A stretch of 64,000 nt of DNA from Dactylosporangium roseum. GTDB lineage: Bacteria > Actinomycetota > Actinomycetes > Mycobacteriales > Micromonosporaceae. Positions 48,820-57,839 of this stretch are shown here, piece after piece. Within the stretch, counting starts at the first letter, position 1, and the number at the start of each line of letters is the position of its first letter. Under the pieces are notes generated by a model. That model did not search any database. It saw nothing but the letters and a program-made list of their open reading frames with translations, and was not told where the DNA came from. Location: positions 1 through 64,000 of the forward strand of contig NZ_CP073721.1 in NCBI RefSeq assembly GCF_025264685.1. Direction: 5' to 3'. The translations under genes and the position numbers were made by a program.

Positions 48820-50187
48820 CTATCCGGCGGGCTTGCCCCGGCCCCGGCTCTTGCGGCCCGACGTGGGCTTGGCCGGCGCGGGACCGGCCGGCGACTCGGG
48901 CCACAGCGGAGTGGCCGGGGCACGGCCGGCCTGGCCCGACGACGATGCGGCCGGGACGGTCGGGGACTCGTCCACCGTGTCCTCGGCATAGGCACGATTC
49001 GCCGCGTCCGACGTGTACGTGCGGCCGGACTTCTCACCGCTGCCGTAGGCCCGGGCCGGTGCGTAGGCGTCCGACGCCAGATCCTTGGCCGAGTCGACGT
49101 CGGCGCCGACCGCTACCGGCTCCTTCTTCGTGTCCTCGGGCGCAGTCCACGGGCCATCGACGCTCTCACCGGCGTCCGACCGGCGGCGTGCCTCGGCGGC
49201 GTCCGCCTCGGCCAAGGCGGCGGTCCAGTCGGAATATTCGGCGGCGGAGCGCGCGTCACGGCCTTCGGACTCCGCCTTGCGGGCGGCACGCGCCTGTGCG
49301 CGGGAGCCGGGCGTGCCGATCGCGGAGACGATGACCGAGCCGGCGAGGCCGGCGAGCACCGCATAGGGCGCGATGACGAACGCGGACAGGTGCTGGTCAC
49401 GCTCGCCGAGGGCCGGCACGGCCAGGAAGTAGGCGATCGCCACGAGCAGCGGTCCGGCGGCTCCGGAGATCGCGACGCCGACACGGTTGTCGCCGTGGCG
49501 GCCGGCGGGCCAAGCCGCCAGCGTGCCGATGATCAGCGCGGTGACCAGCATGAGCAGCGCACCCGGGAGGTTGACCATGCCGCGGATCCAGACCGCGTCC
49601 GTGAATTGCCAGGTGCCGAGCTGGACGGAGGTGGCCGTGTCGCCCTCGACCCGCACGACGTCGGCGACCGCGACGACGGCGAGTGTCCACAGCCAGGCCG
49701 ACGAAGCGACGATGTTGGCCGCGATCGCCCGGGCGGTCAGCGCGCCGATCGCGAGCAGCAGGCCGACGATGATGCCGACGACCGCGTATCCACCGGCGGT
49801 GAAATATGGCGCGGCGTTGTCGGGCCGGGGCACCCGCGCGGGGATCGCCACCAGCGGCACGATGATGAGCGAGCCCACGGCCGCGGCGAGCGCGGTCACG
49901 ATTCGCCAGGCGATCGTCAGGGCATGTCCGGCGGCACTGCGCGGATTGGCCGGGACCGGTGCCCCGCCGGTAGCGAGCCGGTCGGCGCATATGGCGCCGA
50001 TGACGGTAGAGGTCGCGGCCAGCCACGCCACCCAGGCCAGACTGCTGACCCAGACGGTGCCGCTGTCGTCGGCCGGCTGCCACGAGATGATGCCCAGTCC
50101 GTAGCCGAGACCGAGCTGCGCGGCACCCGCGCCCGCCGCGATACCGATCGCGGTGAATATTGAGGTTGCCCAGCTTCGTGCAGCCAT
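48820..50187 (-). CDS. Polytopic membrane protein with disordered C-terminus
   Basis: The 455-residue protein has about eight transmembrane helices in the first 295 residues (for example SSLAWVAWLAATSTVIGAI, AVGSLIIVPLVAIPA, GGYAVVGIIVGLLLAIGAL and GPLLVAIAYFLAVPAL). It then has a 150-residue charged low-complexity cytoplasmic tail rich in Ala, Asp, Ser and Pro. I do not recognise the family. It is convergent with the GCS2-like gene, six bases apart, and divergent from the PASTA gene. Confidence 0.8.
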   Translation of the reverse strand: MAARSWATSIFTAIGIAAGAGAAQLGLGYGLGIISWQPADDSGTVWVSSLAWVAWLAATSTVIGAICADRLATGGAPVPANPRSAAGHALTIAWRIVTALAAAVGSLIIVPLVAIPARVPRPDNAAPYFTAGGYAVVGIIVGLLLAIGALTARAIAANIVASSAWLWTLAVVAVADVVRVEGDTATSVQLGTWQFTDAVWIRGMVNLPGALLMLVTALIIGTLAAWPAGRHGDNRVGVAISGAAGPLLVAIAYFLAVPALGERDQHLSAFVIAPYAVLAGLAGSVIVSAIGTPGSRAQARAARKAESEGRDARSAAEYSDWTAALAEADAAEARRRSDAGESVDGPWTAPEDTKKEPVAVGADVDSAKDLASDAYAPARAYGSGEKSGRTYTSDAANRAYAEDTVDESPTVPAASSSGQAGRAPATPLWPESPAGPAPAKPTSGRKSRGRGKPAG

Positions 50188-50341
50188 GCCGCGCAGCGTA
50201 CGCCCAGCCGTCCAACGGGGCGAGTCGATGTCGTGGGAACGTCAGCCGCGCTACGGAGGGTGGGTTCAAGGTGGCGCAGCGGGTGGGAATCAGTACGTCG
50301 CGCCGCCTTGTGGCGCCGGGAAAAGGTGGTGAACTGGACCT

Positions 50342-51121
50342 ATGCCGCACAGCCCGGACCAGTCGCCCGAGCCGGACCGGACACAGCCGTTCAGACGGCC
50401 GGAGCCGGAGCCGGAGCCGGACCAGACCCGGCCGCTCCGCCGGTTCGGCGAGGATGGGACGGACGAGACGGTGCCCGGTGCGCCGCCGCCGGCGGCGGAC
50501 CCGACCGCGATCCAGCCGCCGGTCGACGACGCACCGCGCTGGTCGGCGCGGGCCAACGTGCCGCGGCCCGGGGACCCCGGTCTCCGCCGTCCCGCCCCGC
50601 AGGAGTGGGCCATCGAAGAGGAGGACCCGTATCAGGGGCGGTCCTGGCTGACCCCGGTGATCGTCGGCATGGTGGCTCTTGTCCTAGTGGCCGCCCTGAC
50701 CACCGGCATCTGGCTGATCTACCGTGCGACGGAGCGGAGCGCGAACACACCGGAAGACCCGGCACCGGCGCCGTCGGTGGGCAGCTCGGCCGTACCGTTG
50801 CCGACAACCGCGGCCACGACGCGGGATGCGCCCTCGTCCGAGCCGGCACCCACGACCACCGTGCCGTCACCCGCCGGCCCGGTCGTCGTGCCCCGCCTGC
50901 GCGGTGCGACGCTTGCGGAGGCGACCGTGAAGCTGCAGGTGCTGGGGCTGAATGTGGCCGTCGAGCGCAAGGCCGACGGCTCGGTGGCGCCCGGTGAGGT
51001 GCTGTCGACACGGCCCGGCGAGGGCGAGGCGGTCGAGCCGGGTGGCACGGTCACGCTGGTGGTCGCCACCGCACCGGTCACCCTCCCGCCGTCGTCGGTG
51101 CCGGCGCCGTCCGCGTCATGA
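50342..51121 (+). CDS. Single-PASTA-domain membrane protein
   Basis: The 259-residue protein has a cytoplasmic Pro/Glu/Arg-rich N-terminus (about 1-100), one TM helix (VIVGMVALVLVAALTTGIWLI, near 106-126) and a Thr/Pro/Ser-rich linker. One PASTA domain follows (VVVPRLRGATLAEATVKLQVLG and EPGGTVTLVVA, about 183-248). PASTA domains sense muropeptides or bind penicillin-binding proteins. It lacks a kinase domain, so it is an accessory PASTA protein. Confidence 0.85.
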   Translation: MPHSPDQSPEPDRTQPFRRPEPEPEPDQTRPLRRFGEDGTDETVPGAPPPAADPTAIQPPVDDAPRWSARANVPRPGDPGLRRPAPQEWAIEEEDPYQGRSWLTPVIVGMVALVLVAALTTGIWLIYRATERSANTPEDPAPAPSVGSSAVPLPTTAATTRDAPSSEPAPTTTVPSPAGPVVVPRLRGATLAEATVKLQVLGLNVAVERKADGSVAPGEVLSTRPGEGEAVEPGGTVTLVVATAPVTLPPSSVPAPSAS

Positions 51122-51148
51122 ACACGCGCGCTCGCCGTCAGAAAAAGT

Positions 51149-51203
51149 GATCGAAGGACGGATCCCCGGCTCTTCGACAGCCTTTGGGATCCACCCTTCG
51201 ATC
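51149..51203. terminator. Bidirectional hairpin between convergent genes
   Basis: GATCGAAGG (51149-51157) pairs with CCTTCGATC (51195-51203), and inside it GGATCCC pairs with GGGATCC. The hairpin lies between the PASTA gene stop and the convergent minus-strand gene end, and probably terminates both. Confidence 0.7.
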
Positions 51204-51225
51204 GCGGCGTGCCGGAAGGTGCGGA

Positions 51226-51645
51226 CTACCCCACCGGCACTGGCACACGGGCGGCCGGGACGCGCGAGGTCCGCGTGATGAAACCGGGCTGCAGGCCCTG
51301 GAGCAGGACGAAGATGGACCGGCGCTCGACGGCGTCGCCGTTGGCGTTGAGCTGGTAGCCGTCCAGCCACGCCCAGCCGTCATAGGTCTGCCAGTCGTGC
51401 ACTCTGATCACCCGGAACAGCATCGGCGACGTGAACTGCACACTCGCGGTCTTCGTCACGCGCAGGACGTCACCGGTTCTCGGTAACACAGTAGGACTCC
51501 CGTCTTCCGTCGGCGTGTCGGGGAAGGTCGGTGGCGGCCAGGCTTCGCGTCCAGGGCCGTCACCGCCGATCGGTCCGATCGTTTGTCGCTGCGTCCGCAC
51601 AGGTGGAATGTTCCGCCCAGGTGAACACTCCGTAACCTCGGCCAC
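51226..51645 (-). CDS. Hypothetical protein
   Basis: This is a roughly 139-residue protein with a GTG start near 51645 (start uncertain; the frame is open to 51822). The C-terminal part looks structured: TGDVLRVTKTASVQFTSPM, FRVIRVHDWQTYDGWAWLDGYQLN, AVERRSIFVLLQGLQ. The N-terminal part is Pro/Gly-rich. I know no family. The gene is divergent from the XRE gene, with about 170 bp between them. Confidence 0.6.
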   Translation of the reverse strand: MAEVTECSPGRNIPPVRTQRQTIGPIGGDGPGREAWPPPTFPDTPTEDGSPTVLPRTGDVLRVTKTASVQFTSPMLFRVIRVHDWQTYDGWAWLDGYQLNANGDAVERRSIFVLLQGLQPGFITRTSRVPAARVPVPVG

Positions 51646-51815
51646 ACGGACAGGTTGCCCCAGAAGCTCAAGACATGCAACTTGCAAGACGAACTTTCCA
51701 TCGTGCGTATGAGTTGCCGGATGTTGTGCCGCCGTCGCCTTGCGCGGCCCTAGGATGTTGCCCTGATCTATACGTGACGTGACTACGTACGATCTCGGCG
51801 CGGAGGTGCACCAGC

Positions 51816-52664
51816 GTGGCAAGTCGTCGAGGCAGTCCGACCCTGCGGCGCCGGCAGCTCGGGATGGAGCTGCGCCGGCTCCGGGAGGCTGCGCACGTCA
51901 CGATCGATCAGGTCGCCGAGCGCCTGGAGTGCTCCGGCTCCAAGATCTCCCGCATCGAGACCGGACAGACCGGCGTGACCCCGCGGGACGTGCGGGACAT
52001 GCTCGACATCTACGGCGTGGACCCGGACTACGCCGACCAGTTGCTGAAGATCGCGCGTGAGGCGCGCCAGAAGGGCTGGTGGCAGCTCTACGGCGATGTG
52101 CTGACGGGTGCCTATGTCGGCCTCGAGGCGGCCGCCGATCACATACACTCCTATGAGGCACTCGTCGTGCCCGGCTTGTTGCAGACGGAGGAGTATGCGC
52201 AGGCCATGATCTACGCGGCCCGGCCGGACATCAGCTCCACCGAGGTGGAGAAGCGGGTCCGTGTCCGAATGGGACGACAGTCGTTACTCACTCAGGATGA
52301 CCCGATCGATCTCTGGGTGGTGCTGGACGAAGCCGTGCTGCGCCGCCCGGTCGGTGGCGGGGCGGTCATGCGCCGACAGCTCGAGCATCTGAGCCTGGCG
52401 GCGAGTTGGCCGAACGTGACCCTTCAGGTACTGCCCTTCGCCGCCGGAGCTCACGCCGGGATGGACGGGACATTCACGATGTTGCTGTACGACGAGTCCG
52501 CCGGACAGAATTTCGTGTTCGCTTCGAACGCTGCCGGCGGTCTCTTTCTCGAGAAGGACGACGAGCTTCAGCGCTACGGATTCATCTTTGACTACTTGCG
52601 CGCCAACGCACTCCGTCCTGACGAGTCAGTGTCTCTGATCGCGAAGCTGACAAAGGAGCTGTAG
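51816..52664 (+). CDS. XRE-family regulator with DUF5753 domain
   Basis: The 282-residue protein has an N-terminal HTH (residues about 15-70: ELRRLREAAHVTIDQVAERL, SGSKISRIETG). The rest is a DUF5753 domain with LYGDVLTGAYVGLEAAADHI, SYEALVVPGLLQTEEYAQAMI and LQVLPFAAGAHAGMDGTF. The start is GTG. Its stop shares a base with the start of the DUF397 gene (TAGTG). Such XRE/DUF397 pairs are abundant in Streptomyces and relatives; several act in development or antibiotic control. Confidence 0.92.
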   Translation: MASRRGSPTLRRRQLGMELRRLREAAHVTIDQVAERLECSGSKISRIETGQTGVTPRDVRDMLDIYGVDPDYADQLLKIAREARQKGWWQLYGDVLTGAYVGLEAAADHIHSYEALVVPGLLQTEEYAQAMIYAARPDISSTEVEKRVRVRMGRQSLLTQDDPIDLWVVLDEAVLRRPVGGGAVMRRQLEHLSLAASWPNVTLQVLPFAAGAHAGMDGTFTMLLYDESAGQNFVFASNAAGGLFLEKDDELQRYGFIFDYLRANALRPDESVSLIAKLTKEL

Positions 52665-52891
52665 TGAAGATCGAAGCCAAGGGCTTCAGCGTGAGCCTCG
52701 ACGGTGCTGTTTGGCGCAAAAGTACCCGCAGCGGTCCCTACTCCGACAACTGTGTCGAGGTGGCGTTCGTCGGCGGGGCGGTCGCGCTGCGCGATTCGAA
52801 GGATCGGGCCGGGGCGGTGCTGCTGTTCACCCCGGAAGAGTGGCTGGCCTTCGTCGACGGCACCAAGGACGGGGAGTTCGACCTGGCGTAG
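52664..52891 (+). CDS. DUF397 protein
   Basis: The 75-residue protein has the DUF397 pattern WRKSTRSGPYSDNCVEVAF, VALRDSKDRAG and LLFTPEEWLAFVDGTKDGEFD. It starts at GTG overlapping the last base of the XRE gene's stop. The family are small partners of the adjacent XRE-DUF5753 regulator, proposed to bind and modulate it. Confidence 0.93.
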   Translation: MKIEAKGFSVSLDGAVWRKSTRSGPYSDNCVEVAFVGGAVALRDSKDRAGAVLLFTPEEWLAFVDGTKDGEFDLA

Positions 52892-53052
52892 GAATGCGCC
52901 GGGCGCGTCGACCGGTCCGTTTCCGCACGCGCGGAGCGGGCCGGTCGTTTTAGTGTTTTCTGCCGGGAGCGTGGCCGTTGTGCCCGGATCGTCGTTGTAT
53001 GTGTGAGTGTCGCACCTCGGCATTTCCCCCGAGTGAGATAAGGCTTGCACCG

Positions 53053-53607
53053 ATGAACCTTGGCCCCGACAACTTCGGCAACGGATCGTCGAAGACCGAC
53101 GACCGTTTCTCCGGGCAGCTAGGCAGCTACCGCCCGGGCGGTCGCCGGGACGCCGGCATCGGCGACGGGCTGATCGACGACCTGTCGCCGCGCAACGGCT
53201 CACTGGACGGCTCTTTGATCGGCGGGTCACTGACGCCGCCAAAGCTGCCCGAATCCTCACTTGTGGCGGACATGGGACCGCTGACCGGAGGTTCGCTGTC
53301 GTCAGGTTCGCTGTCGTCAGGTTCGCTGTCCTCGGGTTCGCTGTCCTCGGGTTCGCTGTCCTCGGGTTCGCTGTCCTCGGGTTCGCTGTCTTCGGGTCCG
53401 CTGGACGAGCCCATGTTCGGCCGGGACTCCTGGCTCGACGCGGCGCCCAGCGGATCGATGGCCGACCACCCGCTGCTGCGCGGCCTGCTCATGGAGCTGC
53501 CGCCGAAGGGCACGCTGCCGCAGCAGGAGTGGCTGGACCGCTGGTTCGAGGCGGCCCGGTCGATCCTCGAGCTGATCTACTCCCAGGAGACCCGTTCCCT
53601 GAAGTAG
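53053..53607 (+). CDS. Hypothetical protein with GSLSS tandem repeats
   Basis: The 184-residue protein has a polar N-terminus (MNLGPDNFGNGSSKTDDRF) and a middle part with seven GSLSS units followed by GPL. The folded-looking C-terminus includes HPLLRGLLMELPPKGTLPQQEWLDRWFEA and ends YSQETRSLK. No signal or membrane segment is seen. I recognise no family, though the C-terminal segment looks conserved. I used the ATG at 53053; the upstream frame is unlikely. Confidence 0.75.
   Translation: MNLGPDNFGNGSSKTDDRFSGQLGSYRPGGRRDAGIGDGLIDDLSPRNGSLDGSLIGGSLTPPKLPESSLVADMGPLTGGSLSSGSLSSGSLSSGSLSSGSLSSGSLSSGSLSSGPLDEPMFGRDSWLDAAPSGSMADHPLLRGLLMELPPKGTLPQQEWLDRWFEAARSILELIYSQETRSLK
53290..53394 (+). repeat. 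15-bp tandem repeat, seven units, inside a coding region
   Basis: Seven head-to-tail copies of GGTTCGCTGTC followed by GTCA, CTCG or TTCG encode GSLSS. The first two units end GTCA, the next four are identical (CTCG), and the last ends TTCG. An imperfect eighth copy (GGTCCGCTG) follows. Copy number change keeps the reading frame. Confidence 0.95.
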
Positions 53608-53745
53608 CAGGTCCGTCGCACTGCCCGCCGTCTATCGACAGGTCGATCTCCAGCCTGTACAAAGCATGGAGGACTCGACCTGGGGAGGTCGGACGGGCTC
53701 CGGTGCGCCGAACAGGTGACCGGGGCCCGCCGTTACGTTGGGACC

Positions 53746-54705
53746 ATGACGCATCCGAAGATCGAGCTGCACGTTCATCTCGAAGGCGCCGTGCCGCCGG
53801 CGACCCTCCTGGAGATCGCGCGCCGCAACGAACTGCCGCTGCCCGCCGACACCGTCGAGGGTGTGCGGGAGCTCTACCAGTTCACCGACTTCGCGAAGTT
53901 CATCCAGGTGTGGATCCTGACCACCAACTGTCTGCGCACGGCGGCGGATTTCCGGCAGATCGTGGTCGACTATGCGGGGGTGGCCGCCGGTCACGGCGCG
54001 ATCTACCTGGAGGCGATCTTCTCGCCCGGCGAGCGGGTCCAGCGCGGTGTCGCATGGGAGGACCTGTTCGAGGGCTACACCGACGGCATCGTCGAGGCGG
54101 GGGAGCGGCACGGGATCATCGTGCGGCTGACCCCCGATCTCTACCGCGGCATGCCCGTCGAATTGGCCGAGGACGTGGCCCGCTGGAGTGCGCGGTACCG
54201 CGACCGCGGGATCGTCGGGCTCGGCCTGGGCGGCGACGAGCGGGCCGGTTCGGCGCTGCCCTACGCGAAGGCCTTCGAGATCGCCCGCGACGGCGGCCTC
54301 GCGGTGGTGCCCCACGCCGGGGAGTCGGCGGGTGCCGAGTCGGTGCGGGAGATGCTCGGCCTGGAACCCGACCGGCTGCGGCACGGCATTCGCGCCGTGG
54401 AGGATGCGGCGGTACTGGCTGAGATCGTCGACCGCGGCCTCGTGCTGGACGTCTGCCCCACCTCGAACCTGCGCACCCGGTCGGTCCCTTCGCTGGCCGA
54501 GCACCCTCTGCCGGCCCTGGTCGCGGCCGGCGTGCCGTGCACCGTCAACACCGACGACCCGGCCATGTTCAACACGGATCTGGCTCAAGAACACCGGATC
54601 GCGGCCGATCTCGGTCTCGGTGCGCGTGAGGCTTATCTGGCCGGCGTGGCCGGTGCCGCCTGCGACGAGGAGACGCGTGCCCACCTAATGAGCAAGATCA
54701 GTTGA
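53746..54705 (+). CDS. add: Adenosine deaminase
   Basis: It converts adenosine to inosine with a bound zinc. The 319-residue protein has the metal-binding HVHLEG near residue 8, GLGLGGDERAG near 157, the catalytic His-Ala-Gly-Glu (VPHAGESAGAESV) and the CPTSNLRT then VNTDDPAMF aspartates. Length is close to the usual 330-340. I chose the ATG at 53746 (MTHPKIELHVHLEG); an upstream GTG would add 10 residues. Confidence 0.95.
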   Translation: MTHPKIELHVHLEGAVPPATLLEIARRNELPLPADTVEGVRELYQFTDFAKFIQVWILTTNCLRTAADFRQIVVDYAGVAAGHGAIYLEAIFSPGERVQRGVAWEDLFEGYTDGIVEAGERHGIIVRLTPDLYRGMPVELAEDVARWSARYRDRGIVGLGLGGDERAGSALPYAKAFEIARDGGLAVVPHAGESAGAESVREMLGLEPDRLRHGIRAVEDAAVLAEIVDRGLVLDVCPTSNLRTRSVPSLAEHPLPALVAAGVPCTVNTDDPAMFNTDLAQEHRIAADLGLGAREAYLAGVAGAACDEETRAHLMSKIS

Positions 54706-54828
54706 ATCGGTCGAACGGTTGATCTGGTGCCACTGTCCAGACGACGCAGATGTCGCAAAGTTGATGGTCGATCTTGAAATGTCCGCTTAGCTTAGGTCGA
54801 GTTCGCTGCTGGTAACGGGGAGGCAAGG

Positions 54829-55137
54829 GTGAGTGACGTGACCGATTTGATCTTCGCGTTGATGAGCGGCGGTGGCCTTCTGGCCCTCAGTATCGGCGCC
54901 TTCGGTGTTCTCGACGCCTACAACAAGCGGGGGATCGGCGAGAAGCGTGTCGACTGGCTCATCGCGCTCTACGCGGTCGGCGTCGTCATGAACATCGTTG
55001 CCTACGTCATGCTCGACCGCTGGTACATCGCGGCGCCGCTGGCCCTCATGCTGGTGCCGGCCGAGCGCGCGCTGGACAAGCGGGGAACGTTCAAGCGGCG
55101 TGGCGCCAAGGTCGACGTCATCACCGGCCGTAGCTGA
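54829..55137 (+). CDS. Small membrane protein
   Basis: The 102-residue product has three probable TM helices (LIFALMSGGGLLALSIGAFGVL, WLIALYAVGVVMNIVAYVML, YIAAPLALMLVPAERAL) and a basic tail. The start is GTG. I recognise no family. It lies alone between adenosine deaminase and the convergent WecB-type gene; the 205 bp after it contain no gene. Confidence 0.7.
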   Translation: MSDVTDLIFALMSGGGLLALSIGAFGVLDAYNKRGIGEKRVDWLIALYAVGVVMNIVAYVMLDRWYIAAPLALMLVPAERALDKRGTFKRRGAKVDVITGRS

Positions 55138-55342
55138 GACGTCAAGGGCCGGCGCCCTTGGTGTCGCACCCGCTGGTGCGCTGTCCATGAACGTTCGGCG
55201 GATCGCCGCAGGTCCGTCAGCCCTAGCCGGCCCGGACAAGACGACAACTCGGGCGCTGCTGGCAAGCTGTCGCCGCCGAGGTGCGCCGGTCGGCGCGTTC
55301 CGACTCCGTCCGCCGTGTGCCCCCTCGCAAGGCTCAACTTCG

Positions 55343-56149
55343 CTAGACCGCGAAGGTCTTCAGCGGTTCCGTCGCCGGTGGCGGTGGGGCCGCTCGCCAC
55401 AGGCGTACCTTCTGCGCCGTGAGGCGGGCCAGATAGTTCGGGTTGAGCAGGATGTAGCGCCGCCAGAGCCGCCGGGGCTCGAGGCCGAGCCGCCACAGCC
55501 ATTCCAGCGCGTACTTCTGCATCCACGGTGGTGGGTTCTTCAGGCCGCCGGCGTGATAGTCGAACGCGGCGCCGACCGCGAGCATGGGTGCGTCAACGAG
55601 GTGCCGCATGCCGTAGACGAAGACCTCCTGGCGCGGGCAACCCAGGCCGACCATGACCACACGCGCGCCGGACTCCTTGATGCGCGCCGCGATCTGCTCG
55701 GGCTCGCCCGGCTGGGCCGGACGGAACTTCGACGGCTCCATGCCGGCGATCTTCAGGCCCGGGAACCGCTGGGGCAGCTTCTCGGCCAGCTTGTCAAGCG
55801 TTTCCTGGGTCGAGCCGTACATGTAGACCGGCAGGCCCTCGTCGGCACTCGCATCGAGCACCCGCAGCGTCAGCTCCGGGCCGTAGACCCGGTCGGCGAG
55901 ACGCGCGCCGTGCAGCACGTTGAGCGCCCAGCGGACCGGCTGACCGTCGGGGGTCACCAGGTCGAACGCGTTGAGCCGCGCACCGTGCGCCTTGTCCTGC
56001 ACGCCGGTCATCACACCGTGGACGGCGAGCGCGGTGACCGCGAGCGACCGGCCTTCGCGGGCGGCGCTCATCACCTGGTCGACGGCGCTGTCGTAGTCGA
56101 CGGCGCTGACCTGGACGCCGAGGACGTTGTGCTTGCCCTGGTCGATCAC
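55343..56149 (-). CDS. WecB/TagA/CpsF-family glycosyltransferase
   Basis: The 268-residue GT26 enzyme has the family blocks [16 protein letters not shown] near residue 62, [34 protein letters not shown] and [21 protein letters not shown]. Relatives add ManNAc or related sugars to a lipid-linked precursor. It begins four bases after the epimerase gene on the same strand, so the two form an operon for a surface glycan. Confidence 0.92.
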   Translation of the reverse strand: MIDQGKHNVLGVQVSAVDYDSAVDQVMSAAREGRSLAVTALAVHGVMTGVQDKAHGARLNAFDLVTPDGQPVRWALNVLHGARLADRVYGPELTLRVLDASADEGLPVYMYGSTQETLDKLAEKLPQRFPGLKIAGMEPSKFRPAQPGEPEQIAARIKESGARVVMVGLGCPRQEVFVYGMRHLVDAPMLAVGAAFDYHAGGLKNPPPWMQKYALEWLWRLGLEPRRLWRRYILLNPNYLARLTAQKVRLWRAAPPPPATEPLKTFAV

Positions 56150-56153
56150 GACC

Positions 56154-57227
56154 CTAAGCCTCGGGGATCCACTTGTCGACGTTGGCCTCGTAGATCTCCT
56201 GGCAGATCATCGGGACGTCGTAGACCTGCTTCCAGTCGGGGTAGTCCTGCTGGAAGCGCTCGTTGGAGCCGATCCACCACTGGTGGTCGCCGATCCGGTT
56301 GGCCTCGTGATATTCGGTCCGCATCTCGTTGCCGGTGATCCGCTCGGCGAGGGCGAACACCTCCAGGTGCGAGGTGTTGGAGTGGCGGCCACCGCCGAGG
56401 TTGTAGACGGCGGCGCTGCGCGGCATGCGGAAGAACGCCTCGAACGCGGCGACCACGTCGTGCGAGTGGATCGCGTCGCGGACCATCTTGCCCTTGTAGC
56501 CGAAGATCTTGTACGTGCGGCGCTCCATCGCACAGCGCATGACGTAACCGAGGAAGCCGTGCAGCTCGGTCGCCGAGTGTGCCGGGCCGGTCAGCGTGCC
56601 GCCGCGGAAGCAGGCGGTCTTCATGTCGAAGTAGCGGCCGTATTCCTGCACCATCACGTCCGCGGCGACCTTGGAGGCGCCGAAGACGGAGTGGAGGCAC
56701 GCGTCGATCGACATGTCCTCCTTGATGCCGTTCTCGTACGGGTGGCCGGGCTCGATCTCCCAGCGCGTCTCCAGCTCCTGCAGCGGCAGGCTGTTGGGCC
56801 GGTCGCCGTAGACCTTGTTGGTCGAGCAGTGGATGAACGGCGCCTCGATGCAGTGCTCGCGCACGTTTTGCAGCAGGTTGAGCGTGCCACCGGCGTTGAC
56901 GTCGAAGTCGGTGAAGGGGTCGCGGACCGCCCAGTCGTGGCTCGGCTGTGCCGCGGTGTGGATGACGACGGCGATGTCCTTGCCGTATCGCTTGAAGATC
57001 TCCGCCAGCGCGTCACGGTCGCGGATGTCGACGTCGTGGTGGGTGTAGGACTCACCCAGGTCGCTGGTCAGCCGCACCACGTTCCACGCGGTCGAGGCCT
57101 CGGCCCCGAAGAAGCGTTTGCGCATGTCGTTGTCGATGCCGACGACGTCGAGCCCGAGCGATGCGAAATGACGGACCGCCTCCGAGCCGATGAGGCCGGC
57201 CGAGCCGGTGACGAGTGCGACGCTCAC
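56154..57227 (-). CDS. NAD-dependent sugar epimerase (CDP-paratose 2-epimerase-like)
   Basis: The 357-residue short-chain dehydrogenase-type enzyme has a Rossmann start [20 protein letters not shown], then [12 protein letters not shown] and [11 protein letters not shown]. The catalytic region includes [11 protein letters not shown], and the block [30 protein letters not shown] carries the Y-x-x-x-K-like part (quoted by its start). The WECB-type partner follows. The start is GTG at 57227, preceded by GGGAGC; the longer frame to 57389 overlaps repeat copy C. The exact sugar is unknown. Confidence 0.88.
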   Translation of the reverse strand: MSVALVTGSAGLIGSEAVRHFASLGLDVVGIDNDMRKRFFGAEASTAWNVVRLTSDLGESYTHHDVDIRDRDALAEIFKRYGKDIAVVIHTAAQPSHDWAVRDPFTDFDVNAGGTLNLLQNVREHCIEAPFIHCSTNKVYGDRPNSLPLQELETRWEIEPGHPYENGIKEDMSIDACLHSVFGASKVAADVMVQEYGRYFDMKTACFRGGTLTGPAHSATELHGFLGYVMRCAMERRTYKIFGYKGKMVRDAIHSHDVVAAFEAFFRMPRSAAVYNLGGGRHSNTSHLEVFALAERITGNEMRTEYHEANRIGDHQWWIGSNERFQQDYPDWKQVYDVPMICQEIYEANVDKWIPEA

Positions 57228-57336
57228 GACGAAGAGCTCCCTGCGTTGTGCGGCGGTGTCGGACCGGTTCGGAGCATACCGTGACACGCCGCTCCCCCCG
57301 ATGCTCGCGGCCCGCCCCCTCCTCCCCTCCGTCCAC

Positions 57337-57412
57337 GTTGATCTTGCAGTTGTGGTGCCTGGCAAACCCGGACATCGTGGGAGTGTCATGGCACCACAAC
57401 TGCAAGATCAAC
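57337..57412 (+). repeat. 76-bp palindromic element, copy C
   Basis: Arms 57337-57359 and 57390-57412 pair perfectly. It has the same orientation as copy A, with a base change at arm position 13 that is matched on the other arm. It lies 110 bp upstream of the epimerase start. Confidence 0.92.
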
Positions 57413-57604
57413 GCCGGTGGTGGGGGCTTGGCACGACGGCGATGGCAGGGAGGGCCGTCAAGGCCCGACCGGTGTCTGACGGGAGCGACGGTCGTGCGTT
57501 GCGCGGACCGGAGCCATGAGAAGCAGGACGCCGGGAGGGCCGGAAGCAAGGCGCCAACCTGTTCCGGGTCGGCATTATGACTGCCGGCAGGAAGACGGCA
57601 TGCC

Positions 57605-57763
57605 GACCGTCGACGGCGAGACGCGGTTCAGGGGTGTGGTGGAGGGCGCCCCCGCCGGGGAACTCCACGGCTGAGGTGCAGGTGGCTCAGCCGAGGCGGT
57701 GTGTCGACCGTCGACGGCGGGACGCGATCGGGGGGTGTGGTGGGGCGAAGCCCCCACCGGGGA
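57605..57763 (+). repeat. Imperfect direct repeat downstream of tRNA-Leu
   Basis: Two copies of about 57 bp (57605-57662 and 57706-57763) share GACCGTCGACGGCG, then GGGTGTGGTGG and CCGGGGA. Each is followed by a similar GAA(C/T)TCCAC motif. The remaining bases of the 57228-57839 gap hold copy C, the terminator and no gene that I can support. Confidence 0.7.
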
Positions 57764-57805
57764 GCGAGCGAAGCGAGCGCGAGGAATTCCACCGCTAAAA
57801 CGGCA

Positions 57806-57834
57806 AGTGGCCCCGCCACGAAGCAGGGGCCACT
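57806..57834 (-). terminator. Terminator of tRNA-Leu
   Basis: AGTGGCCCC and GGGGCCACT form a 9-bp stem with an 11-nt loop. On the minus strand it is followed within a few bases by GTTTTAG, a short T-run. It begins six bases beyond the tRNA CCA. Confidence 0.75.
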
Positions 57835-57839
57835 TTCAC

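Noticed and set aside
53290..53394. Regular 15-bp repeats considered as a CRISPR array
   Set aside because: The units are contiguous with no spacers, lie inside a reading frame and encode GSLSS.
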